A DNA stretch of 64,000 nt, from assembly GCA_028287235.1 (NCBI GenBank), contig JAQBQB010000028.1:1-64000 (forward strand), given 5' to 3'. Source of the stretch: Gemmatimonadota bacterium (GTDB lineage Bacteria; Gemmatimonadota; Gemmatimonadetes; Gemmatimonadales; Gemmatimonadaceae). Numbering within the stretch: the first letter of the stretch is position 1; the number at the start of each line of letters is the position of its first letter. Positions 53,461 to 62,854 of the stretch are shown here, piece after piece. The position numbers and the translations under genes were made by a program. The notes under the pieces were generated by a model. That model was not told the DNA's origin. It was given only the letters and a program-made list of their open reading frames with translations, and searched no databases.

Positions 53461-54867
53461 TTAGTCGCTCAGATCCGCGTCATCGGGCGCCGCGGCGACG
53501 GCCACCGCTTCGCTCGGATCCAATCGGTGAATCGCGGGCGCATGTACAAACTTAGCCACCATCGCGGCGGTATTCCCGATCGCGAGCTGATTGAACAGGA
53601 ACGTGAACTTCTCGTCGTACGCCTTGGCCAGCTTGGCCTTCGCGTCGCTTGGCAAATCCCACAGCTGCTTCTTGAAGGGTCCGAGCGCCTTCTTGCGGGT
53701 CTTGTAGAAAAACTGCTCGTCGGTATCGGTCGGCTTCCGCTCGTCCTTGGCGTTCGTCTTCAGCCACTCGTAGATCTGCTCGCGCAGCTCCGCCGGCATG
53801 TAGTCGAACAACATGTTCTGGAAGTTCGTGGCGAGGTGGATCTCCGCCGTCTCGCGCTTCGGGAAATTGTGGAACGCGGTATCGGGCAGCGTCGACGCAC
53901 CGTGCTGGACGGCGCCGGCGAGATGGTATTCGTCGCGCGCCACCTTCGAGAGCCGCTCGAGCGTGTCGAGATCGAGTTTCACGTCGGCGATCGAGCCGTC
54001 GGCGAGCACCACGCCGCCGTGCGACGTGCCCGACTGCACGCTGATCTTCGATAGGCCCGCAACGCCGCGCGGTAGCGCGGCATTGAAGCCGTTCATGTAC
54101 GCGCGCAGCTCTTCGACCGTGCTATTCTCCGTGCCGACCTCGCCAATCTCTCCGCCCACCGAGATGGTGACGCCCTTGGGCTCGAGCTCGCGCACGGTCT
54201 TCAGGATGTCGACGCCGACCTCGTAGTTGAGGCGCTGCTGCTCGTCGAGCGCGGGCTTCGAGATGTCGACGAGCGTGGACGTGTCGATGTCGATGTTGTA
54301 GAAGCCGGCCGCGATCGCTTCGCGCGCCAGCGCCTTGACCGCCTCGACTTCCGGTCCGGGATCGACGGCGTACTTCTTCGCGCTCACCTGGAAGTGATCG
54401 CCCTGGATGAAGACCGGACCACGAAAGCCCTCGCGGAGGGCCGCGGCGAGCATCACGGCTACGTACTCCGACGGCCGCTGATCGGTGTAGGCGATCTCCG
54501 ACCGCGCGATCTCGAGAATGAACGCTCCCGCCTTCATCGCGATGGCCGTGCGGAAGATCGACCGCGCCGTGTCGTACGACATGCCGCGCACGTTCATGGC
54601 CGGCACGGTGAACCCGTGCACCTCACCGCGGCCGCGCGCCATGTACAGATCGTGGATGGACGCGGCGGGAACCCCCACCGCCTGGCCGAGCTCCCAGATC
54701 AGCCAGCGCGCATGATCCTTTTCGTCGTTGTCGCCAAAGACCGCGGCGCGCACGAGGCGATCCATCGCCGTGGACGCGATGGCCGTGTCACGGGCCACCG
54801 ATACACGACCGTCTTTGACGGTGACGTCGGCGCCGAAAAGAGAATTCAGGGTTTCGATCTTATCCAT
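53461..54867 (-). CDS. Class II (metal-dependent) aldolase, fructose-bisphosphate/tagatose type
   Basis: A 468-residue enzyme, longer than the usual 300-360. The core TIM barrel carries the metal ligands and phosphate sites of class II aldolases: HGFTVPAMNVRG, IQGDHFQVSAKKY, VGGEIGEVG, SVQSGTSHGG and AGAVQHGAST. An N-terminal helical region of about 85 residues and a C-terminal segment of about 90 residues are extra. It should split fructose-1,6-bisphosphate or a related ketose bisphosphate. The neighbouring pgi, pyk and transaldolase genes support a glycolytic role. Confidence 0.78.
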   Translation of the reverse strand: MDKIETLNSLFGADVTVKDGRVSVARDTAIASTAMDRLVRAAVFGDNDEKDHARWLIWELGQAVGVPAASIHDLYMARGRGEVHGFTVPAMNVRGMSYDTARSIFRTAIAMKAGAFILEIARSEIAYTDQRPSEYVAVMLAAALREGFRGPVFIQGDHFQVSAKKYAVDPGPEVEAVKALAREAIAAGFYNIDIDTSTLVDISKPALDEQQRLNYEVGVDILKTVRELEPKGVTISVGGEIGEVGTENSTVEELRAYMNGFNAALPRGVAGLSKISVQSGTSHGGVVLADGSIADVKLDLDTLERLSKVARDEYHLAGAVQHGASTLPDTAFHNFPKRETAEIHLATNFQNMLFDYMPAELREQIYEWLKTNAKDERKPTDTDEQFFYKTRKKALGPFKKQLWDLPSDAKAKLAKAYDEKFTFLFNQLAIGNTAAMVAKFVHAPAIHRLDPSEAVAVAAAPDDADLSD

Positions 54868-54891
54868 AGAAGTTCACAAGAGATTGTCGTC

Positions 54892-54936
54892 GTTGTCATC
54901 CTGAGCCGTGTTGTCATCCTGAGCAACGCGAAGGAT
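54892..54936. repeat. Two direct half-units of the GTCATCCTGAGC repeat
   Basis: GTTGTCATCCTGAGC occurs twice, 19 bp apart, the second followed by AACGCGAAGGATC. It lies in the 151-bp gap between pgi and the aldolase gene, together with a partial inverted copy; the gap holds nothing else recognisable. Confidence 0.6.
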
Positions 54937-55018
54937 CGATCCAAACCTGATTCCCCCGTCCGGGGTGACGGCATCGGTTTGGGAAGCTGTCCCGCCCCGC
55001 AATCACCGGCAAGTCCGC

Positions 55019-56404
55019 TCAGATGCTGTATTTCGCGTCCGGTTTTGGAAGCAGGTTCCATTCCTGCCGAGCTTGCTCCGCGTCCGGGCGTCCGAGCATG
55101 GCGTAGGTGAACTGTTTTCCGAGCTCCACACCCGGCTGGTCGAGCGGATTCACCCCATAAAGCTCGCCGGCGTAGATCGTCGCGATTTCGAGGATCATGA
55201 ACAGGGCACCCAGGTGCCAGGCGTCGACTCGATCGACGTGCATCGTCATGTTGGGGCGCCCGCGGCGCGCCAACGCTCCGGCCGTGGCCCGTTGCTCGAT
55301 CGAGAGCAGCTCGCCGAGCCTATGCCCGCCCAAGTAGCCGAGCTCCTTGATGTCCGAATGGAGCTTGGGGATCGTCATGTCGACGCCCACCTCCTCCACG
55401 GCGATGAAGGTGACCGTTTTGTCGGGCGGCCCCTCCATGAACAACTGCACTTTGCTGTGCTGGTCCGTGGCGCCGAGCGCGCCCAGCGGCGTGGGGCCAA
55501 CGCCCGGGTCGCCCGCGGCGCGATGCTTCCCGAGGCTCTCCGCCCAGAGCTGCACGAACCAGTCGGCGAGGTCCCGAAGCCGGTCGGAGTAGGGCATCAA
55601 CACCTGGATGTGCCGACCGAGCTTGGTGTCCGCCAGATACTGAAGCGTCGCGAATACGCCCGCCGGATTCTGCGCGAGCACGTCGGTTTTGCACCGACCG
55701 GCGATGTCGCGCGCGCCGGCCAGGAGCTGCGCGGTGTCGATGCCGACCAGCGCCGCCGGGAGAATGCCCACCGGCGTGAGGATGCTGAACCGTCCGCCCA
55801 CAGCCGACGGAATGTCCAACGCGGGAATTCCCTCGCGGTTGGCAATCTCTCTCAGCGCGCCCTTCTTCGGATCCGTCACGAAGACGATGTGCTCCTTCGC
55901 CGCGGCGCCGGCCTGTTGCAGCTTCTCGCGGACGATGAGGTACTGCGACATCGTCTCGGCGGTGCCGCCGGACTTCGACGTCACCACGAACACCGTGCGG
56001 TCGAGCGAGAGCCGGCCGAGCAACGCGGAGATCGTGTGCGGATCGACGTTGTCCAACACGTGCATGCGCGGTTGTCCGCCGCGCTTCTCCTTGGAGAGCG
56101 CGTTCCACGACGGCGCGAGAAGCGCCGTACGCAACGCGATGGGCCCAAGCGCCGAGCCGCCGATCCCGAGCACCACGACGTCGTCGAACTTTCCGCGCGC
56201 CTTCGCGGCGAAATCGGTGGACTGCTCGTGCAGCGCTTCGTCGGCGGGCAACTCGAGGAATCCGAGCTCGCCCGCGCTTCGGCGGCGTTCGAGCCCCGCG
56301 TGCGCTCGGCGCAATGCGTCCGGCGCGCTCGCCCAGTCCGCCGCCGACACGCCGCCGTTTACGACGTCGCCCATCATGTTGGTGTAGTCGATGCGAAGCG
56401 TCAT
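55019..56404 (-). CDS. pgi: Glucose-6-phosphate isomerase
   Basis: A 461-residue isomerase linking glucose-6-phosphate and fructose-6-phosphate. It has two SIS subdomains with LGIGGSALGP, FVVTSKSGGTAETM, the active-site loop GGRFSILTPVGILPAAL, and the C-terminal GVNPLDQPGVELGKQ. The length fits the short bacterial form. It lies downstream of the MBL hydrolase and pyk genes on the same strand. Confidence 0.95.
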   Translation of the reverse strand: MTLRIDYTNMMGDVVNGGVSAADWASAPDALRRAHAGLERRRSAGELGFLELPADEALHEQSTDFAAKARGKFDDVVVLGIGGSALGPIALRTALLAPSWNALSKEKRGGQPRMHVLDNVDPHTISALLGRLSLDRTVFVVTSKSGGTAETMSQYLIVREKLQQAGAAAKEHIVFVTDPKKGALREIANREGIPALDIPSAVGGRFSILTPVGILPAALVGIDTAQLLAGARDIAGRCKTDVLAQNPAGVFATLQYLADTKLGRHIQVLMPYSDRLRDLADWFVQLWAESLGKHRAAGDPGVGPTPLGALGATDQHSKVQLFMEGPPDKTVTFIAVEEVGVDMTIPKLHSDIKELGYLGGHRLGELLSIEQRATAGALARRGRPNMTMHVDRVDAWHLGALFMILEIATIYAGELYGVNPLDQPGVELGKQFTYAMLGRPDAEQARQEWNLLPKPDAKYSI

Positions 56405-56424
56405 GTCGGTTGACTCATGGTCGA

Positions 56425-57204
56425 TCAGTCGATGCGGATGGTGAGACCATCGAACGCCGGGAACACGCCTGGGGGCAGCTCCGCCTCCAGATCCGCGTGG
56501 AAGTTGTCGTGCGTGAGATGCGTCAGATACGTTCGCTCCGCGCCGATCTCGCGCGCCGCATTCACGGCTTCGGGAATGCTGAGGTGCGTGGGATGCTCCC
56601 GGCGGAAGAGCGCGTTGATCACCAGCACGCGCGCGCCGCGCAGCAGGTCGAGCGCATCCGGCGGCAGCGACTTCGCGTCGGTCACGTACGCCAACGGTCC
56701 AATCCGGTACGCAAAGACCGTGACAGGCCCGTGCGGCACGCGCACCGGCGTGATGTCGAGGTCACCCACGGTGAAGGTCGTTCCCGCCTCCACCGCCATC
56801 GCTCTCCCTTCCGGCTTCGACGTACCCGGAAGCGGCCGCATGGCATCGTCGAAGATGTAGCGAAACTTGGTGGCCAAATCGGCGAGCGTTTCGGCGGGAC
56901 CGTAGATCGGCAGCGGGGTGTTTCGCCGGACTGTGATCGCGCGCAGATCGTCGATGCCGTGGGTGTGATCGGCGTGCTGGTGCGTGTAGAGCACGGCGTC
57001 CACGCGATCGATGCCCGCCGCGATCAGCTGCAGCCGCAGCTCGGGCGGCGTGTCGATCAACACGCGCGTTCCCCCATCGCTCTCCACCACCGCTCCCACG
57101 CGGGTCCGCTTGTCGCGCGGATCGGGAGACCGGCACACGGCACACCCGCAGCCGAGCTGGGGAACGCCGAAGCTCGTTCCCGTGCCGAGGAAGGTGAGCT
57201 TCAC
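56425..57204 (-). CDS. PhnP-like MBL-fold metallohydrolase
   Basis: A 259-residue metallo-beta-lactamase-fold protein. Metal ligands are in YTHQHADHTHGIDD, with further sites at YVTDAK and the C-terminal LTHDNFH region. An extra Cys motif near the N-terminus (QLGCGCAVCRSPDPRDKRTR) is typical of PhnP-type phosphodiesterases. PhnP cleaves cyclic ribose phosphates; the substrate here is unknown, as no phn genes are present. The GTG at 57204 overlaps the pyk stop (GTGA), so translation is coupled to pyk. Confidence 0.82.
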   Translation of the reverse strand: MKLTFLGTGTSFGVPQLGCGCAVCRSPDPRDKRTRVGAVVESDGGTRVLIDTPPELRLQLIAAGIDRVDAVLYTHQHADHTHGIDDLRAITVRRNTPLPIYGPAETLADLATKFRYIFDDAMRPLPGTSKPEGRAMAVEAGTTFTVGDLDITPVRVPHGPVTVFAYRIGPLAYVTDAKSLPPDALDLLRGARVLVINALFRREHPTHLSIPEAVNAAREIGAERTYLTHLTHDNFHADLEAELPPGVFPAFDGLTIRID

Positions 57205-58604
57205 ACCGTTTCGACCTTGAGCAGATTGGTGGTGCCCGGCACGTCGAAGGGCACGCCGGCCGTGACGACAACGCGGTCGCCGGGGCGTGCGAGCTCGCGG
57301 CGCTCCACGGCCTCGAGCGCGAGACGCATCATCTCGTCGTAGGTGTTGCAGTGCGGCACGAGCTCGGGAATCACGCCCCACACGAGCGCGAGCTGCCGAA
57401 AGGTGCGCGGAATGTCGGTGAGCACGAGGATCGGCACGCTCGGCCGGTGCGACGCCACCACGCGCGCGCTGAATCCGCTCTTCGTGAAGACGATGAGCGC
57501 CGGGGCGTTGAGCATCGTCACCGCCGCGGCCCCGGCCGCCGCGATGGCGAACTCGGTGGACATCGCCACGTCGGTCTGCCGGCGGGAATCGCGTCGCCAG
57601 TGCTGCGGCTTGCTCTCGATCTCGTGGATGATGCGGCTCATCGCCTCCACCGCGAGGCGCGGGTACTGCCCCGCGGCGGTTTCGGCGGAGAGCATGACGG
57701 CGTCGGTGCCGTCGAGAATCGCGTTGGCCACGTCGCTCGCTTCGGCGCGCGTTGGGCGAGGATGCGTGATCATCGACTCGAGCATCTGTGTCGCCGTGAT
57801 CACCGGGCGTCCGAGGCGGTTGCACAGCGCGATGATCCGCTTCTGCGCGTACGGCACTTCCTCGAACGGCAGCTCCACGCCAAGATCCCCGCGGGCCACC
57901 ATCACCGCATCGGACGCGCTCACGATCGACTCGATGTTCTCCAGCGCCGAGTCCTTTTCGATCTTGGCGATGGCGAGCATCGACTTGGGGATCAAGGTGC
58001 GCAGCTCCTCGATGTCCGCCGCGCGCCGCACGAAGCTCAACGCCACGTACTCGAGCTCCTGCGCCACGGCGAACGCCACGTCCTCACGGTCCTTGTCGGT
58101 AATCGAGGGCGCGGAGACTTGCACGCCGGGGAGGTTGATTCCCTTGTGGCTCGACAGCAGGCCGCCGTGCAGCACGCGCGCCGTGACGCGGCATCCATTC
58201 ACGTCGAGCACGACGAGCTCGATCAGCCCGTCGTTGACCAGGATGCGATCGCCCACGTGGACGTCGTTGCAGAGATTCTCGTAGGTGACGGGAATCTCGT
58301 CGCCCTCCTCGAGCCCCTCGGGCGTGAACACGACGTCGCTGCCGTCGGCCAGCTCGCGCGGCGCGGGCAGGTCGCCGATGCGGATGCGCGGCCCCTGCAG
58401 GTCGCCGAGGATCGCGACCGGGCGACCCATCTGCTCCGCGACCTCGCGAACGAGAGCGATGGTGGCCGCGTGCTGCTGGTGCGTTCCGTGGGAGAAGTTG
58501 ATGCGGGCGACGTTGAGGCCCGCCTCCATGAGACTCTTCAGCGCTTCGCGCGTCGAGCTCGACGGGCCCAAGGTGCAGACGATCTTCGTTCGGCAGTAAC
58601 GCAA
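57201..58604 (-). CDS. pyk: Pyruvate kinase
   Basis: A 467-residue enzyme. It has RTKIVCTLGPSS, NVARINFSHG, ILGDLQGPRIRIG, the catalytic Lys in AIAKIEKDSALEN, VMVARGDLGVELP and ATQMLESMI; the C-terminal allosteric domain follows. It transfers phosphate from PEP to ADP. The start is TTG at 58604, because the conserved N-terminus begins there and no ATG or GTG lies upstream before the transaldolase gene end. Confidence 0.94.
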   Translation of the reverse strand: MRYCRTKIVCTLGPSSSTREALKSLMEAGLNVARINFSHGTHQQHAATIALVREVAEQMGRPVAILGDLQGPRIRIGDLPAPRELADGSDVVFTPEGLEEGDEIPVTYENLCNDVHVGDRILVNDGLIELVVLDVNGCRVTARVLHGGLLSSHKGINLPGVQVSAPSITDKDREDVAFAVAQELEYVALSFVRRAADIEELRTLIPKSMLAIAKIEKDSALENIESIVSASDAVMVARGDLGVELPFEEVPYAQKRIIALCNRLGRPVITATQMLESMITHPRPTRAEASDVANAILDGTDAVMLSAETAAGQYPRLAVEAMSRIIHEIESKPQHWRRDSRRQTDVAMSTEFAIAAAGAAAVTMLNAPALIVFTKSGFSARVVASHRPSVPILVLTDIPRTFRQLALVWGVIPELVPHCNTYDEMMRLALEAVERRELARPGDRVVVTAGVPFDVPGTTNLLKVETV

Positions 58605-58641
58605 GAGAGGTTCGTTGGAGTTGTCACCCGCACCGGCGGAG

Positions 58642-59784
58642 TTAGCGAGCCGCGACGAGCTCCTTGCCCAGCGCCTTGGTCTTCTTCGCCAATCCGGCGA
58701 GCAGCGTGTCGAACGACTTCTGGAAGCTCGCCAGTCCCTCGACGAGGAGCTTGTCCGTCACGTCCTTCATCGAGATGCCGATCGACTCGAGCGTCTCGAT
58801 CGCACGCTGCGCCTCGTCGACGTTCGCGTCGACCGTGCGCTTCACCACACCGTGATCGCGGAACGCCTCGATCGTGGCCACCGGCATGGTGTTGACCGTG
58901 TCGGGGCCGATGAGCTCCTCGACGTACATGACGTCGCGGTAGGCGGGGTTCTTCGTGCTCGTGCTGGCCCAGAGCGGCCGCTGCACGTTTCCGCCCTTCG
59001 CGGCCAACGCCTTCCAGCGCGGCATCGCGAACTCGTCCTGGAACAGCTTGTACGCGAGCTTGGCGTTGGCGATCGCCGCCTTGCCATGCAACGACTTGAG
59101 CGTTTGCTCATCGACCGACGCGCTCGGCGCGATCGCGTCCAGCCGCTTGTCGACCTCCGAGTCGACGCGGCTCACGAAGAAGCTCGCCACGGAGTGGATC
59201 GCCGAAATGTCCTTGCCCGCGGCGACGCGGTCTTCGAGCCCCGACATGTAGGCGTCGATGATCGACTTGTGCGCGTCGATCGAGAAGAGGAGCGTGATGT
59301 TCACGTTCAGCCCGTTGGCGATCGATTGGCGCACCGCCTTCGCGCCTTCGACCGTGCCCGGAATCTTGATCATCACGTTCGGCCGGTCGACCGTCGCCCA
59401 GAGGCGCGAGGCCTCGGAGACGGTCGCCTGTGCGTCGTGCGCAGCACCCGGCGAGACCTCGATCGAGACGTAGCCGTCCGCACCCTTCGCCTGGTCGAAC
59501 ACCGGACGGAAGATGTCGCACGCGTCACGCACGTCGCTCGTGGCGATGAGCTCGAACAGCTCCAGCGCGGTGATCTCGTTCGGCGCCGCGCGCAGCTGGT
59601 CGTCGTACGCCGTTCCTTCGGCCAACGCCTTCTCGAAGATGGACGGGTTCGACGTCATACCGGTGAGCGCGTCGTCGCGAATGCGGCGCTGCAAATCACC
59701 GTTTCGCAGGATCGTGCGATCGATATAGTCGAGCCAGATCGACTGACCGGCGTCGTGTAGGAGTTGAAGCGGATTCTTGCTCAT
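58642..59784 (-). CDS. tal: Transaldolase
   Basis: A 380-residue transaldolase of the long form. It has IWLDYIDRTILRNGDLQR, TGMTSNPSIFEKAL, the Schiff-base lysine in NVMIKIPGT, NVNITLLFSIDAHKSIIDAY, and RPLWASTSTKNPAYRDVMYV. It moves a three-carbon unit between sugar phosphates in the pentose phosphate pathway. It ends 37 bp before pyk. Confidence 0.93.
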   Translation of the reverse strand: MSKNPLQLLHDAGQSIWLDYIDRTILRNGDLQRRIRDDALTGMTSNPSIFEKALAEGTAYDDQLRAAPNEITALELFELIATSDVRDACDIFRPVFDQAKGADGYVSIEVSPGAAHDAQATVSEASRLWATVDRPNVMIKIPGTVEGAKAVRQSIANGLNVNITLLFSIDAHKSIIDAYMSGLEDRVAAGKDISAIHSVASFFVSRVDSEVDKRLDAIAPSASVDEQTLKSLHGKAAIANAKLAYKLFQDEFAMPRWKALAAKGGNVQRPLWASTSTKNPAYRDVMYVEELIGPDTVNTMPVATIEAFRDHGVVKRTVDANVDEAQRAIETLESIGISMKDVTDKLLVEGLASFQKSFDTLLAGLAKKTKALGKELVAAR

Positions 59785-59829
59785 TGTGCGACTCGCGCGA
59801 TCGAGGACAGACGTGACAAGCTAGCGTGC

Positions 59830-61170
59830 CTACTTCCCGGTGTATACGATCTTGTAGATGCGGCCGCCCGTGTCGTCGGCCACGTAGAGCGACCCGTCCG
59901 CCGCCTGCGCCAAGCCGGTGGGACGATGATAGCCGCCGGCTGCACTCGCGCGGCCGGCGCTCCCGGAGGGTGAAAACCCTTCGGCGAACACTTCGTACTT
60001 GCCCGCGGTTGCGGTTCCCTTGAGCGGCTGGAAGACGACGTTGTAGCCGGCCTGCGGCTCCGGTGCGCGGTTCCACGATCCGTGGAACGCGATGAACGCG
60101 CCGTTCTTGTACCGCGCTGGGAACGACGAGCCTGTATAGAAGAAGAGAGCGTTCGGCGCCCAGTGCCCGGGAAAGGTCGCGACCGGTTCATGCTTCTGCG
60201 CGCACTGCGCGGTCTTCTTGCCATCGCCGCCGTATTCCGGCGCGAGCACGAGGTGATGCTGGTCCGCGGCGTAGTAGCAGTACGGCCAGCCGTAGTCTTC
60301 GCCCTGGTTCACCTGCATGAGCTGCTCCGCCGGATTCTCGGCGCTGTACCTGGCAGCGGCCGCCGAGTCGAGGCCGAGCTTGTCGCGCCAGTCGGAGAGC
60401 TGGTCGCGGCCATGCTGCATCGCCCAAAGCTTGCCGTCCACCGGGCTGATCGCGACGCCCACCGCGTTGCGGATGCCGCGCGCGAAATGCACGCCCGTGA
60501 CCTGCGTCTGATTCTTCTTGCGTGCGTCGAACTTCCAGATGCCGGCGCGCGTGTCGAGCTCCGTACACGGATTCGCGCCCGGCGCGCCCGCCTTGCGATC
60601 CGGACTCTGACAGGAGTTCGTCGGCGAGCCGACGTTCACGTAGAGCACGCCGTCGGGCGTGATCGTGAAATTCCTCGAGACGTGGCCGGGAGCGCCCGGA
60701 AGCCCCGACACGATGGTGTCGGCCGGACCGCTCGGTGTCAGCTCACCCGCCTTGAGCGGAAAGCGAACGATCGCAATGGTCGGCGCAGGCGCACTCGCGT
60801 TGGCGCCCTGAGGCCGTGTCTGTGCCGCTTCCGTGTAGACGTGCCTGTCGAACAAGGCGATCTGGCTCGACGTAAAACCCGACGCGAATTGCTGCTTCGT
60901 CGTGGCGTGGCCGGTGTTTCCCGCATCGCGGAGCGCCACCACGCCAGCTCCCGTGCGACCCTGAACGGCGGCGAACACGTCGCCGTTCGGCGCGACCGCC
61001 AAGCTCCGCACTCCCGGAATCGAGTCGGCGAAGAGCGTAACGCAGAAGCCAGCCGGAACTTTGATCCCCACGTTGTCGGGCGCGCACTTCCCTGCCGCAG
61101 TGCCCTGCGCGGCCAGGAGCGCCGGAATCGAGAGTGCTGCCGCGGCCGACATCGCTAGAACACGTCGCAT
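59830..61170 (-). CDS. Exported PQQ-type sugar (sorbosone/glucose) dehydrogenase-like protein
   Basis: A 446-residue protein with a signal peptide (MRRVLAMSAAAALSIPALLAAQ) and a six-bladed propeller of the soluble glucose/sorbosone dehydrogenase family. Markers are RSLAVAPNGDVFAAVQ, FTITPDGVLYVNVGSPTNSC, HFARGIRNAVGVAI, NQGEDYGWPYCYY, FIAFHGSWNR and PTGLAQAADGSLYVADD. It probably oxidises sugars in the periplasm with PQQ or is an inactive propeller homologue; cofactor binding is inferred. It is separated by 45 bp from tal. Confidence 0.85.
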   Translation of the reverse strand: MRRVLAMSAAAALSIPALLAAQGTAAGKCAPDNVGIKVPAGFCVTLFADSIPGVRSLAVAPNGDVFAAVQGRTGAGVVALRDAGNTGHATTKQQFASGFTSSQIALFDRHVYTEAAQTRPQGANASAPAPTIAIVRFPLKAGELTPSGPADTIVSGLPGAPGHVSRNFTITPDGVLYVNVGSPTNSCQSPDRKAGAPGANPCTELDTRAGIWKFDARKKNQTQVTGVHFARGIRNAVGVAISPVDGKLWAMQHGRDQLSDWRDKLGLDSAAAARYSAENPAEQLMQVNQGEDYGWPYCYYAADQHHLVLAPEYGGDGKKTAQCAQKHEPVATFPGHWAPNALFFYTGSSFPARYKNGAFIAFHGSWNRAPEPQAGYNVVFQPLKGTATAGKYEVFAEGFSPSGSAGRASAAGGYHRPTGLAQAADGSLYVADDTGGRIYKIVYTGK

Positions 61171-61315
61171 AGTTCGTTTTTCCCGGGTGAGATCGATTGC
61201 GGATGGGCGCCGCGGCCCACCGGCGCGTTCCGTCCGTGAAGTCTAACGTCTGAGAGCAGAAAGCCAGCACCTTGGCGGCGAGCCGAAGCGCCATGCGACT
61301 GCCGTGGTGTGCGAA

Positions 61316-62719
61316 TCAGCGCGGCACGCTGCCGTCGACGTCGGCGAGGAGGTACGCCATCACCGCCATGGTCGCGATGCATTTCGCGAAGTCGGCGCGG
61401 TCGATCACCGTCATCATGTCGCCCCACGAATGGTGATACCAGAAGTACTTCGTGTCGTCGACGTCGAGCGCGAGTCCGGGCACGCCGCGCTGCAGGATTG
61501 GGCCGACGTCGGCTTCGCCGTCGCCGCGCTCGACGCGCGCCGCGCCGATGCGATCGAGCACCGTGCCCACCTGTTTCGTGAACGCCAGTCCCGCATCCGA
61601 TCCTTGAAAGCGAAATCCGTACGGCCGGAACACCCCGTTGTCGCACTCCATCGCGACGCTGTGCTTCGCGAGCTCGCTCTCGTGCGCATCGCGATAGCCG
61701 CGTCCACCGCGGCCGCCGTTCTCTTCGTTGGTCCAGAGCACTACGCGCACCGTGCGGCGCGGCTCGAGCCCGAGCTGCTTCATCAATTTCACCGCCTGCC
61801 ACGCGGCGACGCTGCAGCCGCCGTCGTCCATCGCGCCCTGTCCAACGTCCCACGAGTCGATGTGTCCGCCGAGCACGACGACTTCGTCGGCCTTGTCGGT
61901 GCCACGCAGCTCGGCGACGACGTTGCGCGACGGCGCGTCGGGGAGCGTCTGCGCATTCATCCGGAGCGTCACGACGACCTGCTCGCCGCGGTCCTGCATG
62001 CGGTGCAGCATCTCGGCGTCCTCGATGCTCAACGCCGCGGCCGGAATCTTCGCCGTCGTGCTGTCGTACCGCGTGCCGCCCGTGTGCGGGCTCTGGATCG
62101 AGAATGATTCGATCGAGCGGATCAATGTCGCAACCGCGCCGACTTTCGCCGCGGCGGCCGGCGATCCTCCGCGATAGACGTTCGCGGCGCGGTATCCCTC
62201 CATGGGCGAAACGTTTGTCGGAAACGGGTGATCGAACAGCACGATCTTGCCCTTTGCCTGCGCGGCGTGCTGCTGGAGATCCTCGAAGCTGTTGACGACG
62301 AGCACCGGTGCCGTGATGCCGCCCGCCGGCGTTCCAACGCTGCCGCCGAGGCCGAGCATGTGCAACGGAACGGCGCGCGGCGACACGAGAGCGGCGGACT
62401 CGTCCCCGCGCACCCAGTGCGGCACCATCACCGGCTCGCCGCGCACGTTGGCCATGCCGTCGGCGCGCATCTGATCGAGGATCCAGCTGATGGCGTTCTC
62501 CAACGACGGCGATCCGCTCAGCCGGCTACCGAACTTGTCGGTCAAGGTGGCGAGCCGCGCATAGCCGGCCGAGTCCCGAAGTGCCGCGTCGATCAGCCGG
62601 TTGGCATCGGCGCGCTGGCGCTCCGTGAGCGACGCCTGGGCCGGGGCGACGCACGGAAGGCCGACGCACGCCGCGAGGGCGCCTAGGTGGAGGAACCGGC
62701 GGACGAAGGATCGAAGCAT
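61316..62719 (-). CDS. Exported M28-family aminopeptidase with PA domain
   Basis: A 467-residue secreted peptidase with a signal peptide (LHLGALAACVGLPCVAPAQA). A PA-like inserted domain (about 110-240) is followed by the M28 dizinc site: VVLGGHIDSWD (His, Asp), GAMDDGGCS (Asp), TNEENGGRG (Glu pair), AMECDNG (Asp) and YHHSWGDMM (His). It likely trims peptides in the periplasm or outside the cell. On the minus strand TATATT lies at 62755-62760 and may be its -10 box. The 145-bp gap to the propeller gene holds nothing recognisable. Confidence 0.88.
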   Translation of the reverse strand: MLRSFVRRFLHLGALAACVGLPCVAPAQASLTERQRADANRLIDAALRDSAGYARLATLTDKFGSRLSGSPSLENAISWILDQMRADGMANVRGEPVMVPHWVRGDESAALVSPRAVPLHMLGLGGSVGTPAGGITAPVLVVNSFEDLQQHAAQAKGKIVLFDHPFPTNVSPMEGYRAANVYRGGSPAAAAKVGAVATLIRSIESFSIQSPHTGGTRYDSTTAKIPAAALSIEDAEMLHRMQDRGEQVVVTLRMNAQTLPDAPSRNVVAELRGTDKADEVVVLGGHIDSWDVGQGAMDDGGCSVAAWQAVKLMKQLGLEPRRTVRVVLWTNEENGGRGGRGYRDAHESELAKHSVAMECDNGVFRPYGFRFQGSDAGLAFTKQVGTVLDRIGAARVERGDGEADVGPILQRGVPGLALDVDDTKYFWYHHSWGDMMTVIDRADFAKCIATMAVMAYLLADVDGSVPR

Positions 62720-62854
62720 GAGTGTGGTCGTCGGAAGGGGGAATTGGCGGGGTGAATATACGCGGCCGCTCGGGTTCCAACCATCGAGAGTCCAGCGCTG
62801 TCACAGGAGTAGCGAATCCATCGTTCGATCCGTCTGGAGACACCGGAGATCCCT

